A DNA stretch of 64,000 nucleotides from Sphingomonas sp. AP4-R1 (GTDB lineage Bacteria > Pseudomonadota > Alphaproteobacteria > Sphingomonadales > Sphingomonadaceae): assembly GCF_013113735.1 (NCBI RefSeq), contig NZ_CP053346.1, forward strand, positions 2,432,001 to 2,496,000, written 5' to 3'. Every line of letters begins with the position of its first letter. Within the stretch, counting starts at the first letter, position 1. The position numbers and the translations under genes were made by a program. A model generated the notes under the pieces. That model searched no databases. It was not told where the DNA came from and saw only the letters and a program-made list of their open reading frames with translations. This document shows positions 53,103-61,589 of this stretch, piece after piece.

Positions 53103-53300
53103 TCAATTCGACCAATGCTCACCAGCCGGTAGCACATAGCCTACAACGAACAGCAAGCCGGCGATCACCGGTGCCAGCGCGGTTCCTCCTCGTCGGACAC
53201 CGATAACAAAGCCGGTTGCGCTCGCCCGTACGGCAATGAGGATGCTGCGGGCCCTCAACACATAGAACGCCACACCGGCGGCACTAGTGCAGAAGCCTGC
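53103..53300 (-). pseudogene. MFS transporter fragment
   Basis: The frame holds AVRASATGFVIGVRRGGTAL and APVIAGLLFVVGYVLP, a segment like the helix region RARATGTGFVIGVGRGG of aromatic-acid MFS carriers near the start of their last membrane helices. About 65 codons remain and no complete transporter is present on either side. It probably belonged with the decayed aldehyde dehydrogenase to an aromatic-acid cluster. Confidence 0.6.
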
Positions 53301-53355
53301 CGCTGGGGCGAGTCCCGACCATTGGCCGGACGGCATCTCGTCGAGACACATCCGT

Positions 53356-53763
53356 CTAGGACTGCGCAACGTTGCTTGCCGTTCGGCGCACACGAAAGCA
53401 TCCCGACGCCCTCTTCGACAGGCGTTTCACCGGCGTCCCGGGAATGTCCAAACCCGCCGTTATCCGCGCGTTAATCAGGCGGCGAAGCATCTCCCATTGT
53501 TCGACATCTCGATGATTTTTCCAGGTGAGCGCTCCACCCCTGGGTCGCGGAGAGAGATGCGCGATGAGGAAGATGTGCTCCGACCCGGTTTTATCCGAAG
53601 GCAGCTTACCGGCGGCTCGTAGCTCCTCGTCGGACCTTGTGCGGCCGTCGGCGTCCCGACGCCAATAATCGGCGAGGGACAGTGGTAGGCAGCCAGGATC
53701 GTCTGGGATCACAAGCGGTGTAAGGCGTTGCCCAAGAGAAATCGTCTGCCCGCTATTGAGCAA
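53356..53763 (-). CDS. Hypothetical protein, possibly spurious
   Basis: A 135-codon open frame with GQRLTPLVIPDDPGCLPLSL and DYWRRDADGRTRSDEELRAA at the N-terminal side and HRDVEQWEMLRRLINARITA later. The composition is protein-like rather than the usual shadow pattern, but I do not recognise a family. The first part looks continuous; the last 25 residues are Arg-rich and may be read-through. It sits between an MFS fragment and an IS5 fragment, so it could itself be a piece of a broken gene. No clear ribosome site was found. Confidence 0.35.
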   Translation of the reverse strand: MLNSGQTISLGQRLTPLVIPDDPGCLPLSLADYWRRDADGRTRSDEELRAAGKLPSDKTGSEHIFLIAHLSPRPRGGALTWKNHRDVEQWEMLRRLINARITAGLDIPGTPVKRLSKRASGCFRVRRTASNVAQS

Positions 53764-53857
53764 CCACGCAGGGCGCGGATATTCCTCATCGGCACTGGGT
53801 TGTTTGGTGGTTGCACCTACATTTCATCGGTCGTCATCGAACGCCCCCAACCGGCCC

Positions 53858-54085
53858 CTAATCGATGAGGTTAGGCGAAGCCGTAGACTCATAGGCCCGC
53901 AACCACAGCCGCATCGAGGCGATCTGGATCATGGCGAGGAAGTTGCAGCCCAGTTTGTCATAGCGGGTGGCGACGCGGCGGAAGTGCTTCAGCTTGGAGA
54001 AGAAGCGCTCAACAAGATTGCGCTCGCTGTAGAGTCGCTTGCTGAAGCACTGCTTCCAGTGCCGGTTGCTCTTCGGTGTGGATCA
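53858..54085 (-). mobile_element. IS5-family transposase C-terminal fragment
   Basis: Reading the minus strand gives HWKQCFSKRLYSERNLVERF followed by FSKLKHFRRVATRYDKLGCN and FLAMIQIASMRLWLRAYEST, then a stop at 53858. This is the C-terminal end (with the catalytic Glu region, ERNLVERFFSKLK) of IS427/IS5-type transposases. The first Asp regions and the left part are gone, replaced at about 54080 by the IS21-like relic. Non-autonomous remnant. Confidence 0.85.
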
Positions 54086-54320
54086 GCGTGGAAAAAGGAC
54101 CCCGTCAGCGGGGTGATCGGCGTGGAAAAGGGCCCCCCCATCCCGGTGGTCTAGGTACGTGCGCTTGGCGGTGGCCAAGCGGCAAGATCGGGATGTTGGC
54201 ATTGGTGACGGGCGGCGCCGGTCGTGGGCCCCTCCTATGGACTACCGCGACAACCGCCATTCGCCTGCAGAGGGGTCCCTTTTGCATGCCTATAGGGGGG
54301 AAATTTGGACGCCGATCGAA
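54078..54320. mobile_element. Relic with paired IS21-like repeated ends
   Basis: Left side: two direct copies, GATCAGCGTGGAAAAAGGAC (from 54081) and GATCGGCGTGGAAAAGGGCC (from 54115). Right side: inverted counterparts, GGGGTCCCTTTTGCATGCC (54272-54290) and GGGGAAATTTGGACGCCGAT (54297-54316). Multiple short repeats at each end are characteristic of IS21-family elements. Only about 135 bp lies between them, with no IstA/IstB sequence recognised, so this is a deletion derivative or miniature element. The family call is by resemblance. Confidence 0.45.
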
Positions 54321-54615
54321 AGCTATGGCCCAGCGAAGCGCGATCGCAACTGTGGTGTATCGCGGCGACTTCTCGCCGCCTTGTTCGTCTGGGCTCATTC
54401 TCGATATTCCGCTTTGCAAATTCCTAGACGATCGGTCTGGTTCCCACCCACGATCAGGAGGCAAAAGGATGTCGGGGTGGGCCGAGGATTGTCTCGGCCT
54501 CAGACACAGAGGCGCAGATCTTGCGCTTTGCGATTGGCACGGAGGACGAGACGATCCGGCCCCGTTGCGCGAGTATGGCGTCGGGGGCGCCTCTGGCTAT
54601 GACGGCACCTTAGCT
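54321..54615. other. Intergenic region, nothing recognised
   Basis: About 295 bp between the IS21-like relic and the tannase-like gene end. No gene, repeat or RNA was recognised. Confidence 0.35.
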
Positions 54616-56318
54616 TCAGCGGCACTCGAACGCGCTGGCAGTCTCCTTGTTACCTCCAACATAATGAGCGCTCTTTAGAAAAGGGCACAGCGGGCGGGTG
54701 CGCCCGGGCCAAGGGGTTGCGGGGCCAGCAATGGCGGTGATCATATCAGGCGCGCGCTTTTTCTCGACCCAATCGACAACCGCGCCGAGCGCATCATATT
54801 GATCAGTAGCGGGACCACCACCGCAATGGTTCATTCCTGGCACCGGAAAAACCCGCACGAAGCTCGCCGCAGCGCCATGAGATCGACCGTCGACCTTACG
54901 ATACCAGTCTATCGTATCGTTTATGGAGAAAACGGGATCGGCAACGCCATGTGGAACAATCAGTTTGCCGCCATGTGCCCGGAATGCGGCGATGTCCGGG
55001 GCCTGTGCCGAGACGTCTTGCCACGCGGATCGCGCAAAGGTGCCGTCCGTTGCATAAATGCGATCGGCATCGGTGCTAAAATCGTAACTCAACTCCCAAG
55101 CCAGAAGAGCGTGCGGATCTGCCGGGACGGCGAGGGGAGGGACGCTCAATACGGAAGAGAGTGATGCGCCGCCGAGCACGACGTTGAGCGCGGGCACCTT
55201 TCCATCAGCGCTGCCTAACTTCCACAGGCGCCAGCCAGGTGCGGCGATATCGGGATCCTACGGCCAACTGGCGTAAATCGGGACTCCCGCTAGCGTGCGT
55301 GCGCCCGCCATCACCAAGGTGATCGCGGTGAGTTGCGGTAGCGAGAGGCAGGCCTGCGCCTTCTCACCGGTGCAGGCAATGCGGGCGAGCGCGCTTTGCA
55401 CCTTGCTGTTCGCGCATTGCCCGACAGCGGCCACGATCCCGTCGGTTAGTCCGTCCTCCTGATCGCAGACCGCGAGAACGGTGTGCCCCGCGAGCGCCAG
55501 ATCACTATCGGAGAAGGCGCCGGCTAAAGACGCGAGCGTGACCGGCCGATTCGGGGTTGAGCCGGCCAGCGTTTGGACGTCCCAAACCTGCGCAAGCGCG
55601 GCTTTCGGCAGGGCAAATCCCGGTGCGGCAGCTACGATCCCGTTGAACAGGTTCGGGTGCTGCTGCGCAAGAACCATGCCCTCCTCGCCACCTTTGGAGC
55701 AGCCGAAAAAGTAGGAGAAAGCGGGCGGCGTCCGATAATAAGTAGTGATGATCGCCTTGGCCGCGCGGGTCACAGGCGCAAGCGATGCATGGCCATAATC
55801 GGCGCGCGCTTGCGGGTCGAAACCGAAAGCGGTGGGCCCACCGCGCGCCGGATCGTTGTTCGTGCGATTATCGTGTCCGGAGTCCTGGCTCACAACAGCA
55901 TAGCCGCGCAGCACGGCGGGCGTCTGTCTGGGACCTACAGGGCCGAGAGCGCTGCCAATCTCGCCGTTGGTGCCACCGCCCCCCTGAAACAGAAAGCGCC
56001 CATTCCAATGATCGGGCAGTCGCAGGTGGAAATGGATTGCATATTCTTGGCCATCGTTTCCCCATGTTCTCCCAAGATGCCGAAAACTTCGCAGTGAGGC
56101 GGGATCGGCGCAGGGGCGCCGGTGCTTGCAAGCACGTGTAGGGCGCGCTCGATACGAACGCCCGTCTGGACGAGACGAACAGGCAGGGCAGAGTTGCAGC
56201 GATCCGGGGAATCCGCAACAGCCGTCTGTTTGGCGGCGGCCGGAGCGAGGGCCGCCGCAAGCCTGATACCCGACACCGCAAGCATTATTGACGTCCGATG
56301 ACAGAAGATGTTGCCCAT
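54616..56318 (-). pseudogene. Tannase/feruloyl-esterase family gene with frameshift and stop
   Basis: ATG 56318 follows GGAGG at 6 nt and a signal-like peptide. RCNSALPVRLVQTGVRIERA and PPHCEVFGILGE are read in the first frame. Near 56070 the frame changes to GNDGQEYAIHFHLRLPDHW, NGRFLFQGGGGTNGEIG and YFFGCSKGGEEGMVLAQQHP with the nucleophile Ser in GCSKGG. A TAG at 55258-55260 then interrupts VPIYASWP-DPDIAAPGW. The same frame continues with HGVADPVFSINDTIDWYRK (Asp) and PGMNHCGGGPATDQYDALGA (His) to the normal family end PGRTRPLCPF. Intact relatives hydrolyse aromatic ester bonds. Two lesions make it a probable pseudogene. Confidence 0.85.
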
Positions 56319-56484
56319 CTCGCGCCTCCACAATGTGGCTTTCATGCCACTCGCTAACGCTCTTAGCGAAAAACAGTTATGTAACATAGTCGATATGAGA
56401 TATAACCATTTCTGACAGCGATATCAGTGCCGACGTAGAGCATGGTCGCGGTCGGATAACCGGCGAGAGCCGCAGGAGGGGCGA

Positions 56485-58716
56485 ATGAAAGTCTGTTACT
56501 TGTTGGGATCGTGTGCGCCGCTGTGCCTGATCTCAGTTCCGGCCTTCGCACAGGTGGGGCATCCGAGCGTTCCCGAGCAAGGCCAGTTGATGCAGCACCA
56601 ACCCAGTGCAGTGTCCGGCACGAATACCGCCAATGATGGTCTCGCAGAGATCGTGGTCACGGCACAGCGGCGATCGGAAAATCTCCAAAATGTTGCCATC
56701 TCTGCGACAGCGCTATCCGAACGCGCTTTGACCGAGAAGGCGGTGACGCGCTTGTCCGATCTGCAGTTCGCGGCGCCATCACTCAGCGTCACAGACGGCG
56801 GCCTGGTTCAGTCGGCAAATATCCGTGGCATCGGCCTCGCCTCGGGCTCGCCGTCGGTTGCAAACGGCGTGGCGACATATGCGGATGGGCTGTTCCAGCC
56901 GCCGATTGTCGCGACGGGCGTGTTCTACGATATCGCCAGCGTCGAAGTTCTGCGTGGTCCTCAAGGCACGCTGGTGGGCTCGAATTCCACCGGTGGCGCG
57001 ATCTTCATCAATTCGCAGACCCCCAAGCTTGACCGGATCGGAGGCTACGCCGAAGCGCAATATGGTAATTACAATGCGGTCGGCATCCAGGGCGCGCTCA
57101 ATCTTCCGGTCACCAAGACGTTGGCGGTGCGCGTAGCTGGCATCTATCGCCGCAATGACAGCTTCTATCATGACCTCGGTCCTGGCGATACCCATCCGGG
57201 CCGGCTGGACGAGAAGTCCGGTCGGGTGCTGGTCTTATGGAAGCCGGGTAATTTCCAAGTCCTGCTGAAGACCGAGATCCTGGATCATGACACGGGCGGC
57301 TTTGCCTACCGTCCGGTTGCAGGCACGCTTTATGCTGCGGGGCGAACGGGCGGCATTCGTACGCTCGACTATAATGCGCCGATGCGCGGCCACGAATACG
57401 CGCAGATCCATAGCGCGGAATTGAAGTATAATTTCGACAGTGGGATAACGCTACGTGGCATCGTCGGCTACCAGGATAAGCACGTCGATTTGCTGTACGA
57501 TAATGACGCGACCGAACTCGCTTCCATTGCGACGGACCAGTATGTCCGCGAGCGCCAGCTCAGCGGAGAGGTCAATCTGATCTCGCCGACCGATGGTCGC
57601 TTCGATTGGATCCTCGGTGGCTATTACCAGCGCAACCGGATCAACGTTCGTCTCTCGCAGACAGATCCCGCTGGCGTCGGCCTCAACGTCATGCAGCAGC
57701 AGTACAAATATACCACTGGCGTATTCGCGCAGACCAATTACAAGCTGACCGACAAACTTGAGGCGCAGTTCGGGCTCCGATACTCGCATTTTGAAGCGAA
57801 CGGAGCCGGTGCGGTCCGCATTGGCGTCGGTGTTCCGGGTTTTCCGGCCGGCGGCATCCAAGTCGCGGATCTTGCAGCAGGAAACAGCGACGGTCGTGTA
57901 ACCGGTAAGTTCGCACTGAATTACAAGGTAGATCCAAATAACCTGATCTATAGCTTCGCCGCGCGCGGGTACAAACCCGGAGGATACAACTCTGCGACAT
58001 CGAAGTTTAAGCCGGAAACGGTATGGAATTACGAGATTGGTTGGAAGTCTACGCTTGCGGCCGGTCACCTGCGTACGCAGCTTGACGCCTTCTATAACGA
58101 TTATCGCGGATTCCAGTTCGGTGTGATAGACGTGACGAGTGGGCAGAACGGCGTGACCAACCTGCCCAGTGCCACGATCAGGGGCATTGAAGCGCAGGTT
58201 CAAGCGAAATTCGGGGGTTTCAGTGCTGACGCGTCCCTATCTTATATCGACAGCAAGCTGCCTGCATTCAGCACCGTCAATCCCCGCCTGTTGCCAGCCG
58301 GCAACCTGGGGCCGCAATGTGCGGTCGGTACTCCGTCAAATCCGCCGAGTTGCTTCGACTATGGTCCATTCACGGCCACGGCGGGCGGACGATCGAACCT
58401 GCTGTCGCCCAAATGGACCTACAGTGCCGGTGTGCAATATGGATTTCATCTCGACAGAGACGGTACGCTCACGCCGCGGGTGAATTACGCGTTCGTTGGT
58501 CAACAATATGCCGGCCTATTCTATTCTCCCACCTTCGATCTTCTGAAGTCGCGCGGCCTTCTGTCCGCCATGCTCTCCTATCGTCGGGGGGATTGGCAAA
58601 TCGAGGGGTTTGCAACCAACCTGACCAACAGGAAATATGTGTCAGGCCAGACCGGCAACAACGAATTCTACGGGGCACCACGTCAATACGGCGTTCGAGC
58701 GAATGTGACATTCTAG
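56485..58716 (+). CDS. TonB-dependent receptor
   Basis: 743 residues. AGGAGGGG precedes ATG 56485. The signal peptide ends near VPAFAQ. The TonB box and plug are EIVVTAQRRSENLQNVAIS, the common sphingomonad opening, then NIRGIGLASGSPSV and VEVLRGPQGTLVGSNSTGGA. The barrel includes YKPGGYNSATSKFKPETVW and ends QYGVRANVTF. It is divergent from the broken tannase-like gene and 350 bp before a carboxylesterase, so an aromatic ester is a possible ligand. It appears intact. Confidence 0.93.
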   Translation: MKVCYLLGSCAPLCLISVPAFAQVGHPSVPEQGQLMQHQPSAVSGTNTANDGLAEIVVTAQRRSENLQNVAISATALSERALTEKAVTRLSDLQFAAPSLSVTDGGLVQSANIRGIGLASGSPSVANGVATYADGLFQPPIVATGVFYDIASVEVLRGPQGTLVGSNSTGGAIFINSQTPKLDRIGGYAEAQYGNYNAVGIQGALNLPVTKTLAVRVAGIYRRNDSFYHDLGPGDTHPGRLDEKSGRVLVLWKPGNFQVLLKTEILDHDTGGFAYRPVAGTLYAAGRTGGIRTLDYNAPMRGHEYAQIHSAELKYNFDSGITLRGIVGYQDKHVDLLYDNDATELASIATDQYVRERQLSGEVNLISPTDGRFDWILGGYYQRNRINVRLSQTDPAGVGLNVMQQQYKYTTGVFAQTNYKLTDKLEAQFGLRYSHFEANGAGAVRIGVGVPGFPAGGIQVADLAAGNSDGRVTGKFALNYKVDPNNLIYSFAARGYKPGGYNSATSKFKPETVWNYEIGWKSTLAAGHLRTQLDAFYNDYRGFQFGVIDVTSGQNGVTNLPSATIRGIEAQVQAKFGGFSADASLSYIDSKLPAFSTVNPRLLPAGNLGPQCAVGTPSNPPSCFDYGPFTATAGGRSNLLSPKWTYSAGVQYGFHLDRDGTLTPRVNYAFVGQQYAGLFYSPTFDLLKSRGLLSAMLSYRRGDWQIEGFATNLTNRKYVSGQTGNNEFYGAPRQYGVRANVTF

Positions 58717-58724
58717 CCCGGGAT

Positions 58725-58753
58725 CTCCGCGCCAGCTCGGCGCAGGCGCGGAG
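58725..58753 (+). terminator. Perfect 9-bp hairpin after TonB gene
   Basis: CTCCGCGCC (58725-58733) pairs with GGCGCGGAG (58745-58753) around an 11-nt loop, 9 nt after the receptor stop. A weak pyrimidine run (GCTCCCTTTC) follows. Likely terminator. The remaining ~315 bp before the esterase contain no recognised gene. Confidence 0.5.
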
Positions 58754-59068
58754 GTGCTCCCTTTCGATCACGTGCCGCGGGCAAGATTGGTCGAAGATCG
58801 GGATGACCGGAGTTACGCAAACGATTGGGGTGCCAAGAGTATGATGAGAAGGTTGGGAGCCTGCACGTCGCATCGTCATTCCAAGCGGCATCAGAATAAT
58901 CGGCTTCGATGATCTGACGGCACTATCTAAATTCGTCATGAATAAGCGGATCCTAGAATTATGGGACGGACGAGTGCGCAGATCCTAGCTGTTCAACGGT
59001 CGGCTTCGGTTTTCAGGTCGATCGACAATGTTGGGCGTTGTCAAACGCCCGGGGAAAGAGGGGTGGAG

Positions 59069-60706
59069 ATGAATTGGTCTCGAAGAGCAATCCTTGGCGG
59101 TGGCGCCGCACTCGGCTGGTCCACTATGGCGCCGCGCGCGCTTGCAGCGGAAGGTGAAGCGGTGGCGGCAACCGTTCAGGGGCAATTGCGCGGCACGCGC
59201 GAAAAGGGAGTGTGCGTGTTTCGCGGCGTGCCGTATGGTGGCAGCGTCTCCAGCCCTGAGCGTCGTTTCAAAGCTCCGCCCCCGCCAGTCGCCTGGACAG
59301 GGATCCGCGACGCTACGATCTACGGGCCACCGTCAATCCAAGCCGGGGGATTCCCAGGTGCGCCAGCAGCATCAGAGGACTGCCTGTTCCTGAATGTCTG
59401 GACGCCTGCGACCGATGGGGCAAAACGCCCAGTCATGTTCTACAGCCATGGCGGCGGGTTCACGGTGGGATCTGGCAACAGTCCTATGCAGAATGGCGCT
59501 AATCTCGCGCGCTTGTACGATGTCGTCGTTGTCGAATCAAACCACCGTCTAGGCGCATTCGGATATCTATATCTGGGTGAGCTTCTGGGCCCCGAATATC
59601 AGGGCAACCAAGGGCTGCTTGACCTCGTCGCGGCTCTGTCTTGGGTCAACCAGAACATTGCCGGCTTTGGCGGCGATCCCGACAACGTTATGATCTTTGG
59701 CGAAAGCGGCGGCGGTGGCAAGACTGCCTCACTGTACACGATGCCAGCGGCTGCGCCCTTCTTTCACAAGGCCTCGATCGAGAGCCCCGTCGGCCCGGGC
59801 GATCGTAGCCCCGACCAGGCGACGGAGGTTGCTCGCGCAGCGATGCGCGCGCTCGGTCTAAGCGATCCACGCACGCTTCTCGAAGTGCCGGCCGAACAGT
59901 TGTTGCGCTTCCAGACCGGGAATGCCGATGCCACGGTCCCAGGTGCGCGAGCGGGCGGTGCTCAAAGGAATAATCGCGACCAGATGTTTTGGCCGATCGT
60001 GGACGGGATTGTTCTGCCGGAATCGCCTTTCAAGATGCATGCACCGACGGTTTCGGCGGCAAAGCCGCTGATAGTTGGGGGGTGCAAGGACGAGGCGGTG
60101 TTTTTCAATCTCGGCGACAAATCGGCGTTCTCGATGACCGAGGAGGATCTTCGTCAGCGCCTGGCGATAACGCTGGGTGATCGCGGGGATGCGTGGATCC
60201 GAACATTCAAGGCCTCGCGACCGAAAGCTTCGCCTTCGCAACTGTATATGGCGATCAGCACAGCAACGCCGTGGCGCGCTTATGCCGTGCGCATTGCTGA
60301 ACAAAAGGCCGAGCAGGCGCGCGCGCCCGTTTTTTCCTACATTCTCGATTACCAGTCGCCGGCGAAGGTACCCGGTACGGACTATCTGGTCGGCTCACCG
60401 CACGCATCGGATATTAACACCAAGTTCAATAATGTCTTGCCACCGCCCGGCGTGAGTCTCCCCCCCGGGCCGTTCAGCGATGCCAGTGCAGCCAAGCAGA
60501 AAACGGCGGCTAACATGAGCGCGATGTGGGCGGCCTTCGCGCGAACCGGGTGTCCATCGATCAAAGGGCAACCCGAGTGGAAGCCCTATACTACCGCACG
60601 GCGCGAGACGATGCTGATCGACGCCGATTGTACACTCGCCTCGGATCCCGAGAGACACGAGCGGATCTTCTGGGAAGGCGAAAAGGACGCGGGATCGATC
60701 CGATAA
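59069..60706 (+). CDS. Type-B carboxylesterase, Tat-exported
   Basis: 545 residues. The N-terminus has a twin-arginine signal, SRRAILGGGAALGWSTMAPR. The alpha/beta-hydrolase fold of the carboxylesterase/cholinesterase family follows: FRGVPYG, SEDCLFLNVWTP, the oxyanion hole HGGGF (128-132), NHRLGAFGYL, NQGLLDLVAALSWVNQNI and the nucleophile S213 in IFGESGGGGK. Candidate catalytic Glu and His are in GGCKDEAVF and GSPHASDINT. ATG 59069 follows AGGGGTGGAG. It probably hydrolyses an aromatic or polyol ester in the periplasm. It follows the TonB gene and may act with it in place of the broken tannase-like gene. Confidence 0.9.
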   Translation: MNWSRRAILGGGAALGWSTMAPRALAAEGEAVAATVQGQLRGTREKGVCVFRGVPYGGSVSSPERRFKAPPPPVAWTGIRDATIYGPPSIQAGGFPGAPAASEDCLFLNVWTPATDGAKRPVMFYSHGGGFTVGSGNSPMQNGANLARLYDVVVVESNHRLGAFGYLYLGELLGPEYQGNQGLLDLVAALSWVNQNIAGFGGDPDNVMIFGESGGGGKTASLYTMPAAAPFFHKASIESPVGPGDRSPDQATEVARAAMRALGLSDPRTLLEVPAEQLLRFQTGNADATVPGARAGGAQRNNRDQMFWPIVDGIVLPESPFKMHAPTVSAAKPLIVGGCKDEAVFFNLGDKSAFSMTEEDLRQRLAITLGDRGDAWIRTFKASRPKASPSQLYMAISTATPWRAYAVRIAEQKAEQARAPVFSYILDYQSPAKVPGTDYLVGSPHASDINTKFNNVLPPPGVSLPPGPFSDASAAKQKTAANMSAMWAAFARTGCPSIKGQPEWKPYTTARRETMLIDADCTLASDPERHERIFWEGEKDAGSIR

Positions 60707-60992
60707 GCCGGCCGGGACTAGTCTGCAGCGACGCGCCGGCGCGGTGATTGACAGTGCCAGCGCCATGATCAAGAGTGGGTAATCCAGTGACGATTTCGCC
60801 AGGACAGGGCCGGAAATCAGTCCCTCGCATGAATGTTCAGGGAAAGCGCCTGCTACCTTTCGTCTTCGCGCCTCGCATAATTGCCGAGCCCTCACGGGAA
60901 GCGCTGTCCGGTATGCATATCGACCGCAAAGCTCGCCTGCCCGAGTAGAAGCGTCGGTCCGAAACGAAATCGCACTTGCCCGATTTCAGCAC
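60707..60992. other. Intergenic gap between convergent genes, nothing recognised
   Basis: About 285 bp between the esterase stop and the cytochrome stop. Short open frames only; no clear terminator with a T-tract, RNA gene or repeat was seen. Confidence 0.4.
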
Positions 60993-61589
60993 TCAGCGCG
61001 TTACGCCGTGGGCTCGGAGATAATCCGCCTCTCCCGGATACCAGTATGTCCGGTGACAGGACTCGCACGCCGCATCGATCGCTGCGCCGGCATCCGAAAG
61101 ACGGGCGGAGTTATGTGCCTTTGCTGCATCGACGGCTTTCAGTGCGGCCGTCTGGAGGTCGGCCGCGAGCCGCGCGAACAGCGCGGGATCTGCCACGATT
61201 TTTTGCTCGATCTGTTCGGCGGTCAAATTTCCGGGCGCATCCACGTCATCGAGAGACTGGCCCCCATGGGCGACCCGACGGCCAGGCACGACGAGCAGGT
61301 TCGGCGCTTCGGCCAGTCTCAGCGCCTGGCTCTGTACCGTTTGCCACTCGGCGGTGGTGTGAGGCTGATGCTCCTTTACGCCCTCGGACGTGACGTCCGT
61401 ACTTACCGATTCCCATACGAAATCGGCAGCAGGATCTATTTCGTACAGCATGATGTCGCGGATGCTCGCGTGAGGCTTGGGTCCCTCACTTACAGGGGCG
61501 CTTCGATGACATGCGGCAAGCCCTGCGATCGAGCATAGACCGGCGGTGAGCCCGAGAAGGTTTCGGGCGGATCGAGCGAGCTGGCGCAT
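60993..61589 (-). CDS. Cytochrome c lipoprotein (class II / c'-like)
   Basis: 198 residues. A lipoprotein signal with the box LAAC (Cys27) indicates membrane anchoring. The single haem motif CESCH lies at 175-179, close to the C-terminus and followed by RTYWYPG, the position seen in class II (c'-type) cytochromes. The preceding sequence is helical (LFARLAADLQTAALKAVDAA). ATG 61589 overlaps the stop of the TonB gene by one base (TGATG), so the two are translationally coupled. A redox role linked to a TonB-imported substrate is plausible but unusual. The partner is unknown. Confidence 0.82.
   Translation of the reverse strand: MRQLARSARNLLGLTAGLCSIAGLAACHRSAPVSEGPKPHASIRDIMLYEIDPAADFVWESVSTDVTSEGVKEHQPHTTAEWQTVQSQALRLAEAPNLLVVPGRRVAHGGQSLDDVDAPGNLTAEQIEQKIVADPALFARLAADLQTAALKAVDAAKAHNSARLSDAGAAIDAACESCHRTYWYPGEADYLRAHGVTR

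Noticed and set aside
53756..54154. 132-codon plus-strand frame over the IS5 fragment
   Set aside because: The minus strand clearly encodes an IS5-family transposase C-terminus here.
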